A DNA stretch of 18,082 nt from Candidatus Aphodoplasma excrementigallinarum (GTDB lineage Bacteria > Bacillota > Clostridia > UBA1381 > UMGS1253), in assembly GCA_018713805.1 (NCBI GenBank), contig DVOF01000025.1, positions 1 through 18,082 of the forward strand. Direction: 5' to 3'. Shown one piece after another: positions 6,735 to 13,631 of the stretch (positions are counted from its first letter, which is position 1; the number at the start of each line of letters is the position of its first letter). Made by a program: the position numbers and the translations under genes. The notes below the pieces were generated by a model. It was not told the origin of the DNA. It did no database searches and saw only the letters and a list, made by a program, of their open reading frames with translations.

Positions 6735-8488
6735 TAATCCTGCAAAAAGGTAAGCAGCTTTTCTTTTGCCCAGTCATAATCTTCCACCGTCAGGCTGACG
6801 ATCTCGTCGGCTTCCATCTTATCAAGCTGGTCAAGCACGGAAAAATCGTCCATCCGGACAATCCGGCCCAGAATCTCTTCTACCAGCGCGCCGCCGCCCT
6901 TCTGGCGCGCCATATGCAAAAGCTCATAGTCGAGAATGCCGCGCCGCAGTGCCTGATAGCGCAGGCTCAGCAGCACGTCGCCCCCGCGCGACGGATAGAC
7001 AAAGCACGTGTCGCCGCAGCGCCAGTCCGGATACCGGAAGCGCAAATCAGCGCGCGGGTCGTCCGGCCATACGGTATAGCTCCAGCGCAGGAAGCCCGCA
7101 AAACCGAAATAATCGGTCAGATACCCGATTGCGCGCGACTCGAGCAGGTGCGAACAGAGATATGTATTCGGCACCTTCGGGCTGCAGCAGACGTACCACG
7201 AAACGCGGTGCGTCCCCTTTTCTGCCATGTCGTGCAACAGGTCGTAGTCCCGTGCCATACAGAACAGGCCGGGCACAAAATCCGACACTGTAGTGCGGAA
7301 TCCCTCAATAAATTCACGGTGGTTGACCGCCGTTTTGTACCGAAACCGCGGCGCGGCCTTCCGGACTGCGGCAAGGCTCTTCTGGTACCGCTCCAAATCG
7401 TTTGGTTCATCCGCCGCTATGCGGACAATGTCAAGATACCCCCTCTCGGCAAAATACGCCTCGAGCGCGGACAGGTAAGCGCAAATCCCCTCTGCATCAG
7501 AAATATAGCGGTAGGTGCCCGTCGCCTCGTCATAGTACCGAACGCGGATATACTCCGGATACCCTTCCGGCGCAAACTGGTACTCGTCGTCTTCACACTT
7601 CCAGATGTTGCAGACGCCAAACACCTCGATCTCATCCCGGATGCCGTATTGGAAGCAAAGGTCGATGTACCGCTGCATAATAGAATAGTCGTAGTGGTAC
7701 GTTCCGGTCTTGTCCCGGCATACCCGAATCATACTGTACTCGAACAGGTCGCTGCTCTCCTGCGGGTCGTAGAAGCACCGCTGGCCCGACCACGGTATCT
7801 CGCTCACGACAACCGTAATCGCCTTCTGGCCCAGCGCGGCCAGCGACCTTACATACTTTTCCAAAATTGCAAAATGCGCGTCGCCGTAGAGCGGCACTTC
7901 ATGCTTGCGCGCAATGTTGCTATTGTGCTGCCACAAATCCAGATGGAACGCGCGCTCCTCAGCCTTCGGGAGCGTTACATTGTAAATCTGTATAGTAAAC
8001 GGCAGCGTCTGCACCAATTCTTCCGGCTCAAACATCCGGTGATGATAGAGCCGGATCTCCCCTTCATAGCGCCCTGCCTTTGTCCCCGGTCCGACTTCCG
8101 CCTCCGCCCAAATACAGCAGATTTCGTGCGCAGCCACCTCTACTGTTGCATCCGCAAGCAAAATATCCGCTTTCCGGAGACTATCGTCGTCTGTCACCGC
8201 CCCGATGTGGCGCAGCGTAACGGGAAATGGCAGGCCGCACGCCGCAACGCGGATATTGTCGCGTACGTCGCGCGTGCTGAAATACGGCTCCGCGCCGATT
8301 GTGACTGAAGCCGCTGTATCCGCATCCAGCAGTATCTGAAACGCCGCGAAGTCATTCCTCGCCGCGCGTATCTGTATCGATTGCCGGGCAAACAGCGCCT
8401 CCTTGTACGCTTTTACGCTCTCTATTGCATACAGTCGCTCATACACATGCTTATAGCTTTCGTGCTGAAATGCGCTCCTGATTTTCAC
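6734..8488 (-). CDS. GH123/DUF4091-type glycoside hydrolase-like protein
   Basis: The 584-residue protein has an N-terminal beta-rich region (about 1-175) followed by a TIM-barrel-like domain of the DUF4091 class, now associated with glycoside hydrolase family 123. The barrel begins near FHLDLWQHNSNIAR (about 182-195). It contains an adjacent acidic pair D360/E361 in RIAADEP, where GH123 beta-N-acetylgalactosaminidases have their substrate-assisted Asp-Glu pair. It ends with the family-typical GDTCFVYPSRGG and SLRYQALRRGILDYELL. Founding GH123 members are beta-N-acetylgalactosaminidases, but substrates of most DUF4091 proteins are unknown. The GTG start at 8488 is chosen because AGGGGGGAT lies just upstream and the promoter sits at 8526-8554. 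An in-frame ATG at 8617 lies upstream of that promoter. There is no signal peptide, so the enzyme should act in the cytoplasm. It is divergent from the glucuronate operon, suggesting linked substrates. Confidence 0.85.
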   Translation of the reverse strand: MKIRSAFQHESYKHVYERLYAIESVKAYKEALFARQSIQIRAARNDFAAFQILLDADTAASVTIGAEPYFSTRDVRDNIRVAACGLPFPVTLRHIGAVTDDDSLRKADILLADATVEVAAHEICCIWAEAEVGPGTKAGRYEGEIRLYHHRMFEPEELVQTLPFTIQIYNVTLPKAEERAFHLDLWQHNSNIARKHEVPLYGDAHFAILEKYVRSLAALGQKAITVVVSEIPWSGQRCFYDPQESSDLFEYSMIRVCRDKTGTYHYDYSIMQRYIDLCFQYGIRDEIEVFGVCNIWKCEDDEYQFAPEGYPEYIRVRYYDEATGTYRYISDAEGICAYLSALEAYFAERGYLDIVRIAADEPNDLERYQKSLAAVRKAAPRFRYKTAVNHREFIEGFRTTVSDFVPGLFCMARDYDLLHDMAEKGTHRVSWYVCCSPKVPNTYLCSHLLESRAIGYLTDYFGFAGFLRWSYTVWPDDPRADLRFRYPDWRCGDTCFVYPSRGGDVLLSLRYQALRRGILDYELLHMARQKGGGALVEEILGRIVRMDDFSVLDQLDKMEADEIVSLTVEDYDWAKEKLLTFLQD

Positions 8489-8525
8489 ACAATCCCCCCT
8501 GATTTTACTTTTTCCATATAGCTCC

Positions 8526-8554
8526 ATCATACCATGCTTTCCGTCCCATTGCAA
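8526..8554 (-). promoter_or_regulatory. Promoter of the GH123-like gene
   Basis: Read on the minus strand, TTGCAA (8549-8554) and TATGAT (8526-8531) are separated by 17 bases. Transcription would begin near 8519, about 30 bases before the GTG start at 8488. Confidence 0.78.
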
Positions 8555-8562
8555 GACGGAAA
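8538..8562. promoter_or_regulatory. Inverted-repeat operator candidate framing the minus-strand -35
   Basis: TTTCCGTC (8538-8545) and GACGGAAA (8555-8562) are perfect 8-base inverted arms with a 9-base spacer. The spacer contains the -35 hexamer TTGCAA of the GH123-like promoter. A dimeric regulator bound here would cover the -35. The motif does not resemble the palindromes in front of the rightward operon, so a different regulator is implied (inference). Confidence 0.6.
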
Positions 8563-8629
8563 ATTGAACGGTTTCGCTGTTTTTCTGTGCAAAAAGGCCC
8601 GCTTTCTCCCTCTGCACCGGATATCGCAG

Positions 8630-8651
8630 GTCAAAAATCGTCGAGTTTGAC
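8630..8651. promoter_or_regulatory. Inverted repeat between the divergent promoters
   Basis: GTCAAA (8630-8635) and TTTGAC (8646-8651) form 6-base inverted arms with a 10-base spacer. They lie about 38 bases upstream of the rightward -35 and about 76 bases upstream of the leftward -35. The position would suit an activator site. Arms this short can arise by chance. Confidence 0.3.
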
Positions 8652-8688
8652 GCGATTGCAAGAAAATGTGTTGAAATTGATTTTCCAC

Positions 8689-8717
8689 TTGCTTATACTG
8701 AAGAGGTGTGGTATGAT
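8689..8717 (+). promoter_or_regulatory. Promoter of the glucuronate/oxidoreductase operon
   Basis: TTGCTT (8689-8694) and TATGAT (8712-8717) are separated by 17 bases. Transcription would begin near 8724, which places the whole palindrome cluster (8734-8770) inside the 5' UTR. Confidence 0.72.
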
Positions 8718-8733
8718 ATTTGTGAAAATATTT

Positions 8734-8770
8734 CGGTAAATTTTACCGGGTAAATTTACCGTTTAAACGG
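8734..8770. promoter_or_regulatory. Cluster of overlapping palindromic operators in the leader
   Basis: Three perfect palindromes are packed into 37 bases: CGGTAAATTTTACCG (8734-8748), GGTAAATTTACC (8749-8760) and CCGTTTAAACGG (8759-8770). The first two also create a reverse palindrome, TTTACCGGGTAAA (8742-8754), so four GGTAAA-type half-sites alternate in direction. The GT(n)AC symmetry is compatible with a GntR-family operator, and LacI-type cannot be excluded. The last palindrome shares its final GG with the Shine-Dalgarno GGAGG (8769-8773) and could fold into a small hairpin over it. Confidence 0.72.
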
Positions 8771-8780
8771 AGGTTACACA

Positions 8781-9632
8781 ATGGCCGATGTATTCACGCT
8801 CACGGGCTTTTCAGACGAGATATCGCCTGATATCAAGGAGCAGCTCTACTATCTCAACCAGTTTGGAATCAAGTATTTTGAAATACGCGGCGTTAACGAC
8901 AAAAACATCGCCGACCTGACGCTTGAGGAAGCGCGGAAGGTGAAGTCGCTCGCCGACGGGTACGGCATCCGGGTATCCTCGATCGGGTCGCCGATCGGTA
9001 AGATCAAAATCACCGACCCGTTTGAGCCGCATTTAAGCCAGCTTGCGCACATTATCGAGCTGGCAAAGCTGTTTGAAACGGACTACATCCGCGTTTTCAG
9101 CTTTTATATCCCGCAGGGCGAAGACCCGGCGGCGTATAAAGACGAGGTCATCCGCCGGATGAAGGCGATGACGGCGCTGGCGGAGAAGGAGGGCGTTATC
9201 CTCCTGCATGAAAACGAAAAGGAAATCTACGGCGACATTGCGCCGCGCTGCAAAGAAATTTTGGATGCAGTAAATTCGCCGAACCTGCGCGCCGTGTTCG
9301 ACCCGGCAAATTTTGTCGAGTGCGGGCAGGAAACGTATCCGGCGGCGTATGAGCTGCTCAAGGACTATGTAGTTTACATCCACATCAAGGACGCTGTCGC
9401 ACATGGGAAGATCGTCCCCGCTGGCTACGGCAGCGGGCACATCGAGGAGCTTCTGCGCGCGTTTGAGCAGGCCGGGTACCGGGGCTTCCTCTCGCTGGAG
9501 CCGCATTTGGGCCACTTTGCCGGGCTGGACGCACTGCAATCCGACACAACGGTCGTAAACGAGGACAAAAGCGGCCCGGACACGTTCAAGCTTGCACAGG
9601 ACTCGCTTATGAAGATATTGGACAGGATCTGA
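8781..9632 (+). CDS. Sugar phosphate isomerase/epimerase-like TIM-barrel protein (AP endonuclease 2 superfamily)
   Basis: This cytoplasmic 283-residue protein belongs to the xylose isomerase-like TIM-barrel superfamily, which includes epimerases, isomerases, inosose dehydratase-like enzymes and 3-keto-sugar lyases. The usual metal-binding set is visible: E144 in LLHENE, D174 in VFDPANF, H201 in YIHIKD and E240 in LSLEPH. The N-terminal segment FTLTGFSDEISPDI is the first barrel strand. AACGGAGG precedes the ATG at normal distance, and its first bases are part of the last leader palindrome. It is the first gene of the rightward operon, 32 bases before the Gfo/Idh/MocA gene. Substrate is not predictable from sequence. 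Given the context, it probably isomerises or cleaves a sugar acid or keto-glycoside (inference). Confidence 0.9.
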   Translation: MADVFTLTGFSDEISPDIKEQLYYLNQFGIKYFEIRGVNDKNIADLTLEEARKVKSLADGYGIRVSSIGSPIGKIKITDPFEPHLSQLAHIIELAKLFETDYIRVFSFYIPQGEDPAAYKDEVIRRMKAMTALAEKEGVILLHENEKEIYGDIAPRCKEILDAVNSPNLRAVFDPANFVECGQETYPAAYELLKDYVVYIHIKDAVAHGKIVPAGYGSGHIEELLRAFEQAGYRGFLSLEPHLGHFAGLDALQSDTTVVNEDKSGPDTFKLAQDSLMKILDRI

Positions 9633-9664
9633 ACAAATACATTTTAGAAAGGAACCGTGTCAGT

Positions 9665-10828
9665 ATGGAAAAAATTAAACTTGGTATCATCGGTGTGGGC
9701 AACATCGGCGTGACCCATTCCAAAAACATTACCAGCGGGCAGACAAAGCTCGTCGACCTGGTCGCTGTCTGCGACATTGCGCCCGACCGGCGCACCTGGG
9801 CTGAGAAAAACCTGCCGGGCGTAAAAGTGTTTGACGACGCGACGGAGATGATGAAGAGCGGGCTGATCGACAGCGTGCTGATTGGCGTGCCGCACTACGA
9901 CCATCCGCGCCTTGCGATCGAGGCGTTTTCGTACGGCCTGAACGTGTATAATGAGAAGCCGGCCGGCGTCTATACAAAGCAGGTATTGGAGATGAACGAG
10001 GCGGCGAAAAAGTCCGGCAAGGTGTTCTCCATGGGTTTTAACCAGCGGACGCGCCCGCCGTTCCAGAAGGTGCGCCAGCTTGTCCAGAGCGGCCAGCTCG
10101 GGCATATCAAAAAGGTGATCTGGATTGCGACGGACTGGTACCGCCCGCAGGCGTACCACGACTCTTGCAGCTGGCGCTCGACGTGGAAGGGCGAGGGCGG
10201 CGGCACGATCATCAACCAAAACCCGCACAACCTTGACCTGTTCCAGTGGATTTTCGGCATGCCGTCTAAGATTCTTTCTATGAACGACTACGGCAAATAT
10301 TATAACATCGAAGTAGAGGACGACGTTTCGGCGTTCTTCAAATACGACAACGGAACAGTCGGCATTTACACGACCTCGACGGGCGAGGCCCCCGGCACGA
10401 ACCGGCTCGAGATTTCGTGCGACATGGGGAAAATCGTGTGCGAGTTCGGCAAGATCACGTTTTGGCGCAATGTAGAGTCGGAGCGCGAGTTTAACAAAAA
10501 CTTTGACGGTGTGTTCGGTACGCCGGAGTGCTGGAAGTGCGAGATTCCGACAAAGGACGAGGACAGGCCGCAGCACGCGATCCTGCTCGACAACTTTGCC
10601 GACGCGATTCTGCACGGCAAAGAGCTGCTTGCCCCCGGCCTGGAGGGGATCAATGAAATGACGATTTCAAATGCAATCTACTATTCCGACTGGCTAGGCA
10701 ACAAGTGGGTCGATGTGAAAAACTTCGACCACGACGGCTTCTATAACGCATTGCAGGACAAAGTTGCAAAGTCGACTGTTGTAAAGAATGTCAAGCAGAA
10801 AACGGCAGGCACAGAGGGTAGTTATTAA
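9665..10828 (+). CDS. Gfo/Idh/MocA-family NAD(P)-dependent oxidoreductase
   Basis: This 387-residue enzyme has an N-terminal Rossmann domain with the dinucleotide motif GVGNIG (10-15) and the family EKP motif at 97-99, whose K98 is the usual catalytic lysine. A C-terminal alpha/beta substrate domain carries INQNPHNLDLFQWIFG, with H188 and D191 at the characteristic HxxxD-like position. Members oxidise or reduce hydroxyls of sugars, inositols and glycosides, often at C3, with a tightly bound nucleotide. AGAAAGGA precedes the ATG. It lies between two TIM-barrel isomerase-like genes. That combination occurs in C-glycoside (DgpA/DgpC-type) and other keto-sugar pathways. The substrate here may be a glucuronide, because uxuA, uxuB and uxaC follow (inference). 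Confidence 0.93.
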   Translation: MEKIKLGIIGVGNIGVTHSKNITSGQTKLVDLVAVCDIAPDRRTWAEKNLPGVKVFDDATEMMKSGLIDSVLIGVPHYDHPRLAIEAFSYGLNVYNEKPAGVYTKQVLEMNEAAKKSGKVFSMGFNQRTRPPFQKVRQLVQSGQLGHIKKVIWIATDWYRPQAYHDSCSWRSTWKGEGGGTIINQNPHNLDLFQWIFGMPSKILSMNDYGKYYNIEVEDDVSAFFKYDNGTVGIYTTSTGEAPGTNRLEISCDMGKIVCEFGKITFWRNVESEREFNKNFDGVFGTPECWKCEIPTKDEDRPQHAILLDNFADAILHGKELLAPGLEGINEMTISNAIYYSDWLGNKWVDVKNFDHDGFYNALQDKVAKSTVVKNVKQKTAGTEGSY

Positions 10829-10860
10829 TTTAATCATATATATTTTAAGGAGGCATTTAC

Positions 10861-11625
10861 ATGGAAAGATTGATTGGAGCACAGATGTATACCGTCCGCG
10901 AACACCTGCAAAATGAAGCAGATGTCGAAACGTCGATCCAGAAGCTCGTCGGCATTGGCTACAAATTTGGCCAAAACAGCGGAATGGGACCGATTGCACC
11001 CGAAAAGCTCAAGGAAATCTGCGACAAGGCAGGCTATCGCATTACCGGCTCCCACAACAGCTTCGACGAGCTCGTAAACGACACGGCAAGGGTTATCGCC
11101 GACCACAAGGTTTACGGCGACATGATGCCGGGCATCGGCGGTCTGCCGGAGTCGGCAAGGACGAGCAAGGAGGGCATCCTCAGCTTTATGAAGGACGCGA
11201 ACCTCGTTGCTGATAAGCTTGCGGCAGAAGGTATGACGTTTACCTACCACAACCACGCGTTCGAATTTGTAAAGGTAGAAGGCAAGACCATCATGGACTA
11301 CATCCTCGAAACGGCGAACGACAACTTCAAGCTCATGGTTGACGTTTACTGGCTCAGCGTTGCAGGCATTAACCCGGTGAAGTTCCTGCGCACATACAAG
11401 GACATGGTTGGCGGCGTACACTACAAGGATTTGAAGGTCGTTGACAACGCGCCCGCAATGTGTGAAATCGGCGAGGGCAACCTTGACTGGGAGGAAATCT
11501 GCGCTGTCTGCGACGAGATTCAGCCGCGCTACATCTATGTGGAGCAGGATACGAACTGGACGCCCGACCCGTTCACTTCGCTTGCGACAAGCTACGCAAA
11601 CCTCAAGAAAATGGGCTACAAATAA
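10861..11625 (+). CDS. Second sugar phosphate isomerase/epimerase-like TIM-barrel protein
   Basis: This 254-residue cytoplasmic TIM-barrel protein of the AP endonuclease 2 superfamily comes from a clearly different subfamily than the operon's first gene. Candidate metal ligands are E135 in YHNHAFEF, D161 in MVDVYWLSVAG, H187 in GGVHYKDL and E228 in YVEQD. The FTYHNHAFEF and DVYWLSVAG motifs are typical of the group annotated as sugar phosphate isomerase/epimerase and found beside Gfo/Idh/MocA enzymes. The start is supported by AAGGAGG ahead of the ATG. A strong hairpin in the 80-base gap after it separates this three-gene block from uxuA. It could act on the keto product of the oxidoreductase (inference). 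Confidence 0.9.
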   Translation: MERLIGAQMYTVREHLQNEADVETSIQKLVGIGYKFGQNSGMGPIAPEKLKEICDKAGYRITGSHNSFDELVNDTARVIADHKVYGDMMPGIGGLPESARTSKEGILSFMKDANLVADKLAAEGMTFTYHNHAFEFVKVEGKTIMDYILETANDNFKLMVDVYWLSVAGINPVKFLRTYKDMVGGVHYKDLKVVDNAPAMCEIGEGNLDWEEICAVCDEIQPRYIYVEQDTNWTPDPFTSLATSYANLKKMGYK

Positions 11626-11641
11626 GAATTAACGTTCTTCC

Positions 11642-11668
11642 GGCGGGCAGGCGCATTGGCTGCCCGCC
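11642..11668 (+). other. Intercistronic GC-rich hairpin
   Basis: GGCGGGCAG (11642-11650) pairs perfectly with CTGCCCGCC (11660-11668) around a 9-base loop. It is followed by AAACTTTTATTT, which is only partly T-rich and offset by three A. It may be a leaky terminator, or a hairpin that protects the upstream transcript end and so sets different levels for the two halves of the operon. No promoter of good quality was seen before uxuA. Confidence 0.75.
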
Positions 11669-11705
11669 AAACTTTTATTTCTACAACAGAAAGGATCGTG
11701 AAACC

Positions 11706-12746
11706 ATGAAGATGTCGTTTCGCTGGTATGGCGATTCCGACCCGGTCACGCTCGAATATATCCGCCAGATTCCCGGCATGGAGGTTATTGTCAGCGCAAT
11801 CTACGACGTGCCGGTCGGCGAGGTATGGGACGGGGACAAGATAAAAACGCTGGCAGATAAGGTTGCAGCGGCGGGCATGAAGCTCGACGTAATCGAGAGC
11901 GTCCCTGTCCACGAGGACATCAAACTCGGCAAGCCGAGCCGCGACCGATACCTCGCCAACTACTGCCAGAACATCAGAAACCTTGCAAAGTATGGCGTAA
12001 AGGTCATCTGCTATAACTTTATGCCGGTGTTCGACTGGCTCCGCTCCGATCTGGACTATAAGCTTGCCGACAACTCGAGCGCGCTGATTTTCAAGCAGGA
12101 AACGGTCGACGCACTCAACCCCTACACGTCCGACCTGTCGCTACCCGGCTGGGATGCAAGCTATACAAAAGACGGGCTGATTGCGCTTTTGGACGAATAC
12201 AAGGCCGTCGATGCGGAGAAGCTTTGGGAGAATTTTGCGTACTTTTTAAACGCCATTATGCCCACCTGCGACGAGGTCGGGATGAAAATGGCGATCCACC
12301 CGGACGACCCGCCGTGGCCCATATTCGGCCTGCCGCGCATTATTACGGGCGCGGACAGCTACGACCGGATGATTTCGATTTGTCCGAGCTTAAACAACGG
12401 CTTTACCGTCTGCACGGGCAGCCTCGGCGCGTCGCCGGATAACGACCTGCCGGCTATTATCCGCAAATACGGCGACCGGGCGCACTTCATCCACCTGCGG
12501 AACGTCAAGCGCACGGGCGAGAAGTGCTTCGAGGAAGCGGCGCATCTGTCCGCCTGCGGCTCGCTTGACATGTATGAGATCGTGAAGGCCATGTATGAGG
12601 CCGCGCCGGAAGCGTACGTGCGGCCCGACCATGGGCGCATGATCTGGGGCGAGCAGGGCCGGCCCGGGTATGGCCTCTACGACCGCGCGCTCGGCGCGGC
12701 GTACATCAACGGCCTGTGGGAAGCCGTTGTGAAAGCAAACCGATAA
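11706..12746 (+). CDS. uxuA: Mannonate dehydratase
   Basis: This cytoplasmic Mn-dependent enzyme (EC 4.2.1.8) dehydrates D-mannonate to 2-keto-3-deoxy-D-gluconate. The length of 346 residues suits the Firmicutes UxuA type. Family motifs are present in order: the N-terminal MSFRWYG, CYNFMPVFDW (102-111), IHPDDPPWP (197-205) and RPDHGRMIWG near the end, followed by GYGLYDRALGAAYINGLW. The expected metal ligands can be assigned as H198, C236, H263 and D308. AGAAAGGATC precedes the ATG. The fructuronate reductase gene starts 20 bases after the stop codon, so the enzyme acts directly after it in the pathway. Confidence 0.95.
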   Translation: MKMSFRWYGDSDPVTLEYIRQIPGMEVIVSAIYDVPVGEVWDGDKIKTLADKVAAAGMKLDVIESVPVHEDIKLGKPSRDRYLANYCQNIRNLAKYGVKVICYNFMPVFDWLRSDLDYKLADNSSALIFKQETVDALNPYTSDLSLPGWDASYTKDGLIALLDEYKAVDAEKLWENFAYFLNAIMPTCDEVGMKMAIHPDDPPWPIFGLPRIITGADSYDRMISICPSLNNGFTVCTGSLGASPDNDLPAIIRKYGDRAHFIHLRNVKRTGEKCFEEAAHLSACGSLDMYEIVKAMYEAAPEAYVRPDHGRMIWGEQGRPGYGLYDRALGAAYINGLWEAVVKANR

Positions 12747-12766
12747 AAAGAAAAGAGGGACAAACC

Positions 12767-13609
12767 ATGAATAAAATTGACTTAAACGGCAAGGTCTGCG
12801 CCATAACGGGCGCGGGCGGCGTACTGTGCAGCGAGTTTGCAAAGGCTGTCGGCGCATGCGGGGCTAAGGTTGCTGTGCTCGACTTAAACGAAGACGCGGC
12901 AAAGCGTGTCGCAGACGAAATCAACGCGGGCGGCGGCTGCGCGATTGCGGTTGTATGCAACGTTCTTGTGCGCGGCTCGCTCGTGGAGGCAAAGAAAATC
13001 ATCAACGATAAGCTCGGCAAAATCGACATCCTCATCAACGGCGCGGGCGGCAACAACCCGAAGGGCTCGACCGACAAGGATATCTATGAGGACGGCGACA
13101 TCGACGCTGAGAGCGTAAAGTCGTTTTTCGACCTTGACCCGGACGGTATCCGCTTCGTATTTGACTTAAACTTCATCGGCACGCTCCTGCCGACACAGGT
13201 ATTCGCGGAGGATATGGCACGCAATAAGGACGGCGTTATCGTCAACGTATCGTCCATGAATGCGTTCTGCCCGCTCACGCGTATCCCGGCTTACAGCGGC
13301 GCAAAGGCTGCTGTGTCGAACTTTACGCAGTGGCTCGCGGTGCACTTTGCAAAAACGGGAATCCGTGTCAACGCGATTGCGCCTGGCTTCTTTTTGACAG
13401 CGCAGAACAGAACGCTGCTCACCAACGAGGACGGAAGCTACACCGCGCGTTCGCACAAAATCCTGAATATGACGCCGATGGGCCGCTTCGGCGAGCCGGA
13501 GGAGCTTTTAGGTACGCTATTGTACCTGCTCGACAACGAACAGTCCCGCTTCGTCACGGGGATCGTTGTGCCGGTTGACGGCGGCTTCTCGGCATATTCC
13601 GGCGTATAA
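12767..13609 (+). CDS. uxuB: SDR-family D-mannonate oxidoreductase (fructuronate reductase)
   Basis: This short-chain dehydrogenase of 280 residues is predicted to reduce D-fructuronate to D-mannonate, by analogy with the SDR-type enzyme of Firmicutes uxu clusters. It is not homologous to the long-chain Escherichia coli UxuB. The cofactor motif reads TGAGGVLC (14-21), with Cys21 where a Gly is usual. NGAGG (91-95), N135, S162/S163, Y177 and K180 (YSGAK) complete the SDR active-site set. PVDGGFSAYSGV closes the protein. The ATG at 12767 follows AGAGGGA. An in-frame ATG at 12716 lies inside uxuA and lacks a ribosome binding site. The specific substrate is assigned from its place between uxuA and uxaC. 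A gluconate-type SDR is the main alternative. Confidence 0.88.
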   Translation: MNKIDLNGKVCAITGAGGVLCSEFAKAVGACGAKVAVLDLNEDAAKRVADEINAGGGCAIAVVCNVLVRGSLVEAKKIINDKLGKIDILINGAGGNNPKGSTDKDIYEDGDIDAESVKSFFDLDPDGIRFVFDLNFIGTLLPTQVFAEDMARNKDGVIVNVSSMNAFCPLTRIPAYSGAKAAVSNFTQWLAVHFAKTGIRVNAIAPGFFLTAQNRTLLTNEDGSYTARSHKILNMTPMGRFGEPEELLGTLLYLLDNEQSRFVTGIVVPVDGGFSAYSGV

Positions 13610-13631
13610 CCGCGCAGAAAGGACGGTTCAC

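Noticed and set aside
6914..8308. Long open frame of 464 codons on the plus strand opposite the GH123-like gene
   Set aside because: It is antisense to a protein with clear family motifs, has no ribosome binding site, and its translation is rich in Arg, Pro and Ala without recognisable domains. It arises from GC-skewed codon positions.
8641..8780. CcpA cre site in the divergent region
   Set aside because: No stretch matched the cre consensus (WTGNAARCGNWWWCA) well enough. The palindromes present have a different core.
9644..10615. Minus-strand open frame of 323 codons opposite the Gfo/Idh/MocA gene
   Set aside because: It is a shadow frame of a well-identified oxidoreductase, Arg/Val/His-rich, and lacks any initiation signal.
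12716..12766. Upstream ATG extending the SDR gene into uxuA
   Set aside because: The extension lies in the end of uxuA in another frame, with no ribosome binding site. The ATG at 12767 has AGAGGGA and aligns with the normal SDR N-terminus.
13566..13631. Upstream start extending uxaC into the SDR gene
   Set aside because: The MKAF start at 13632 has a good AGAAAGGACGG site and the expected length. The extension only overlaps the end of the previous gene.
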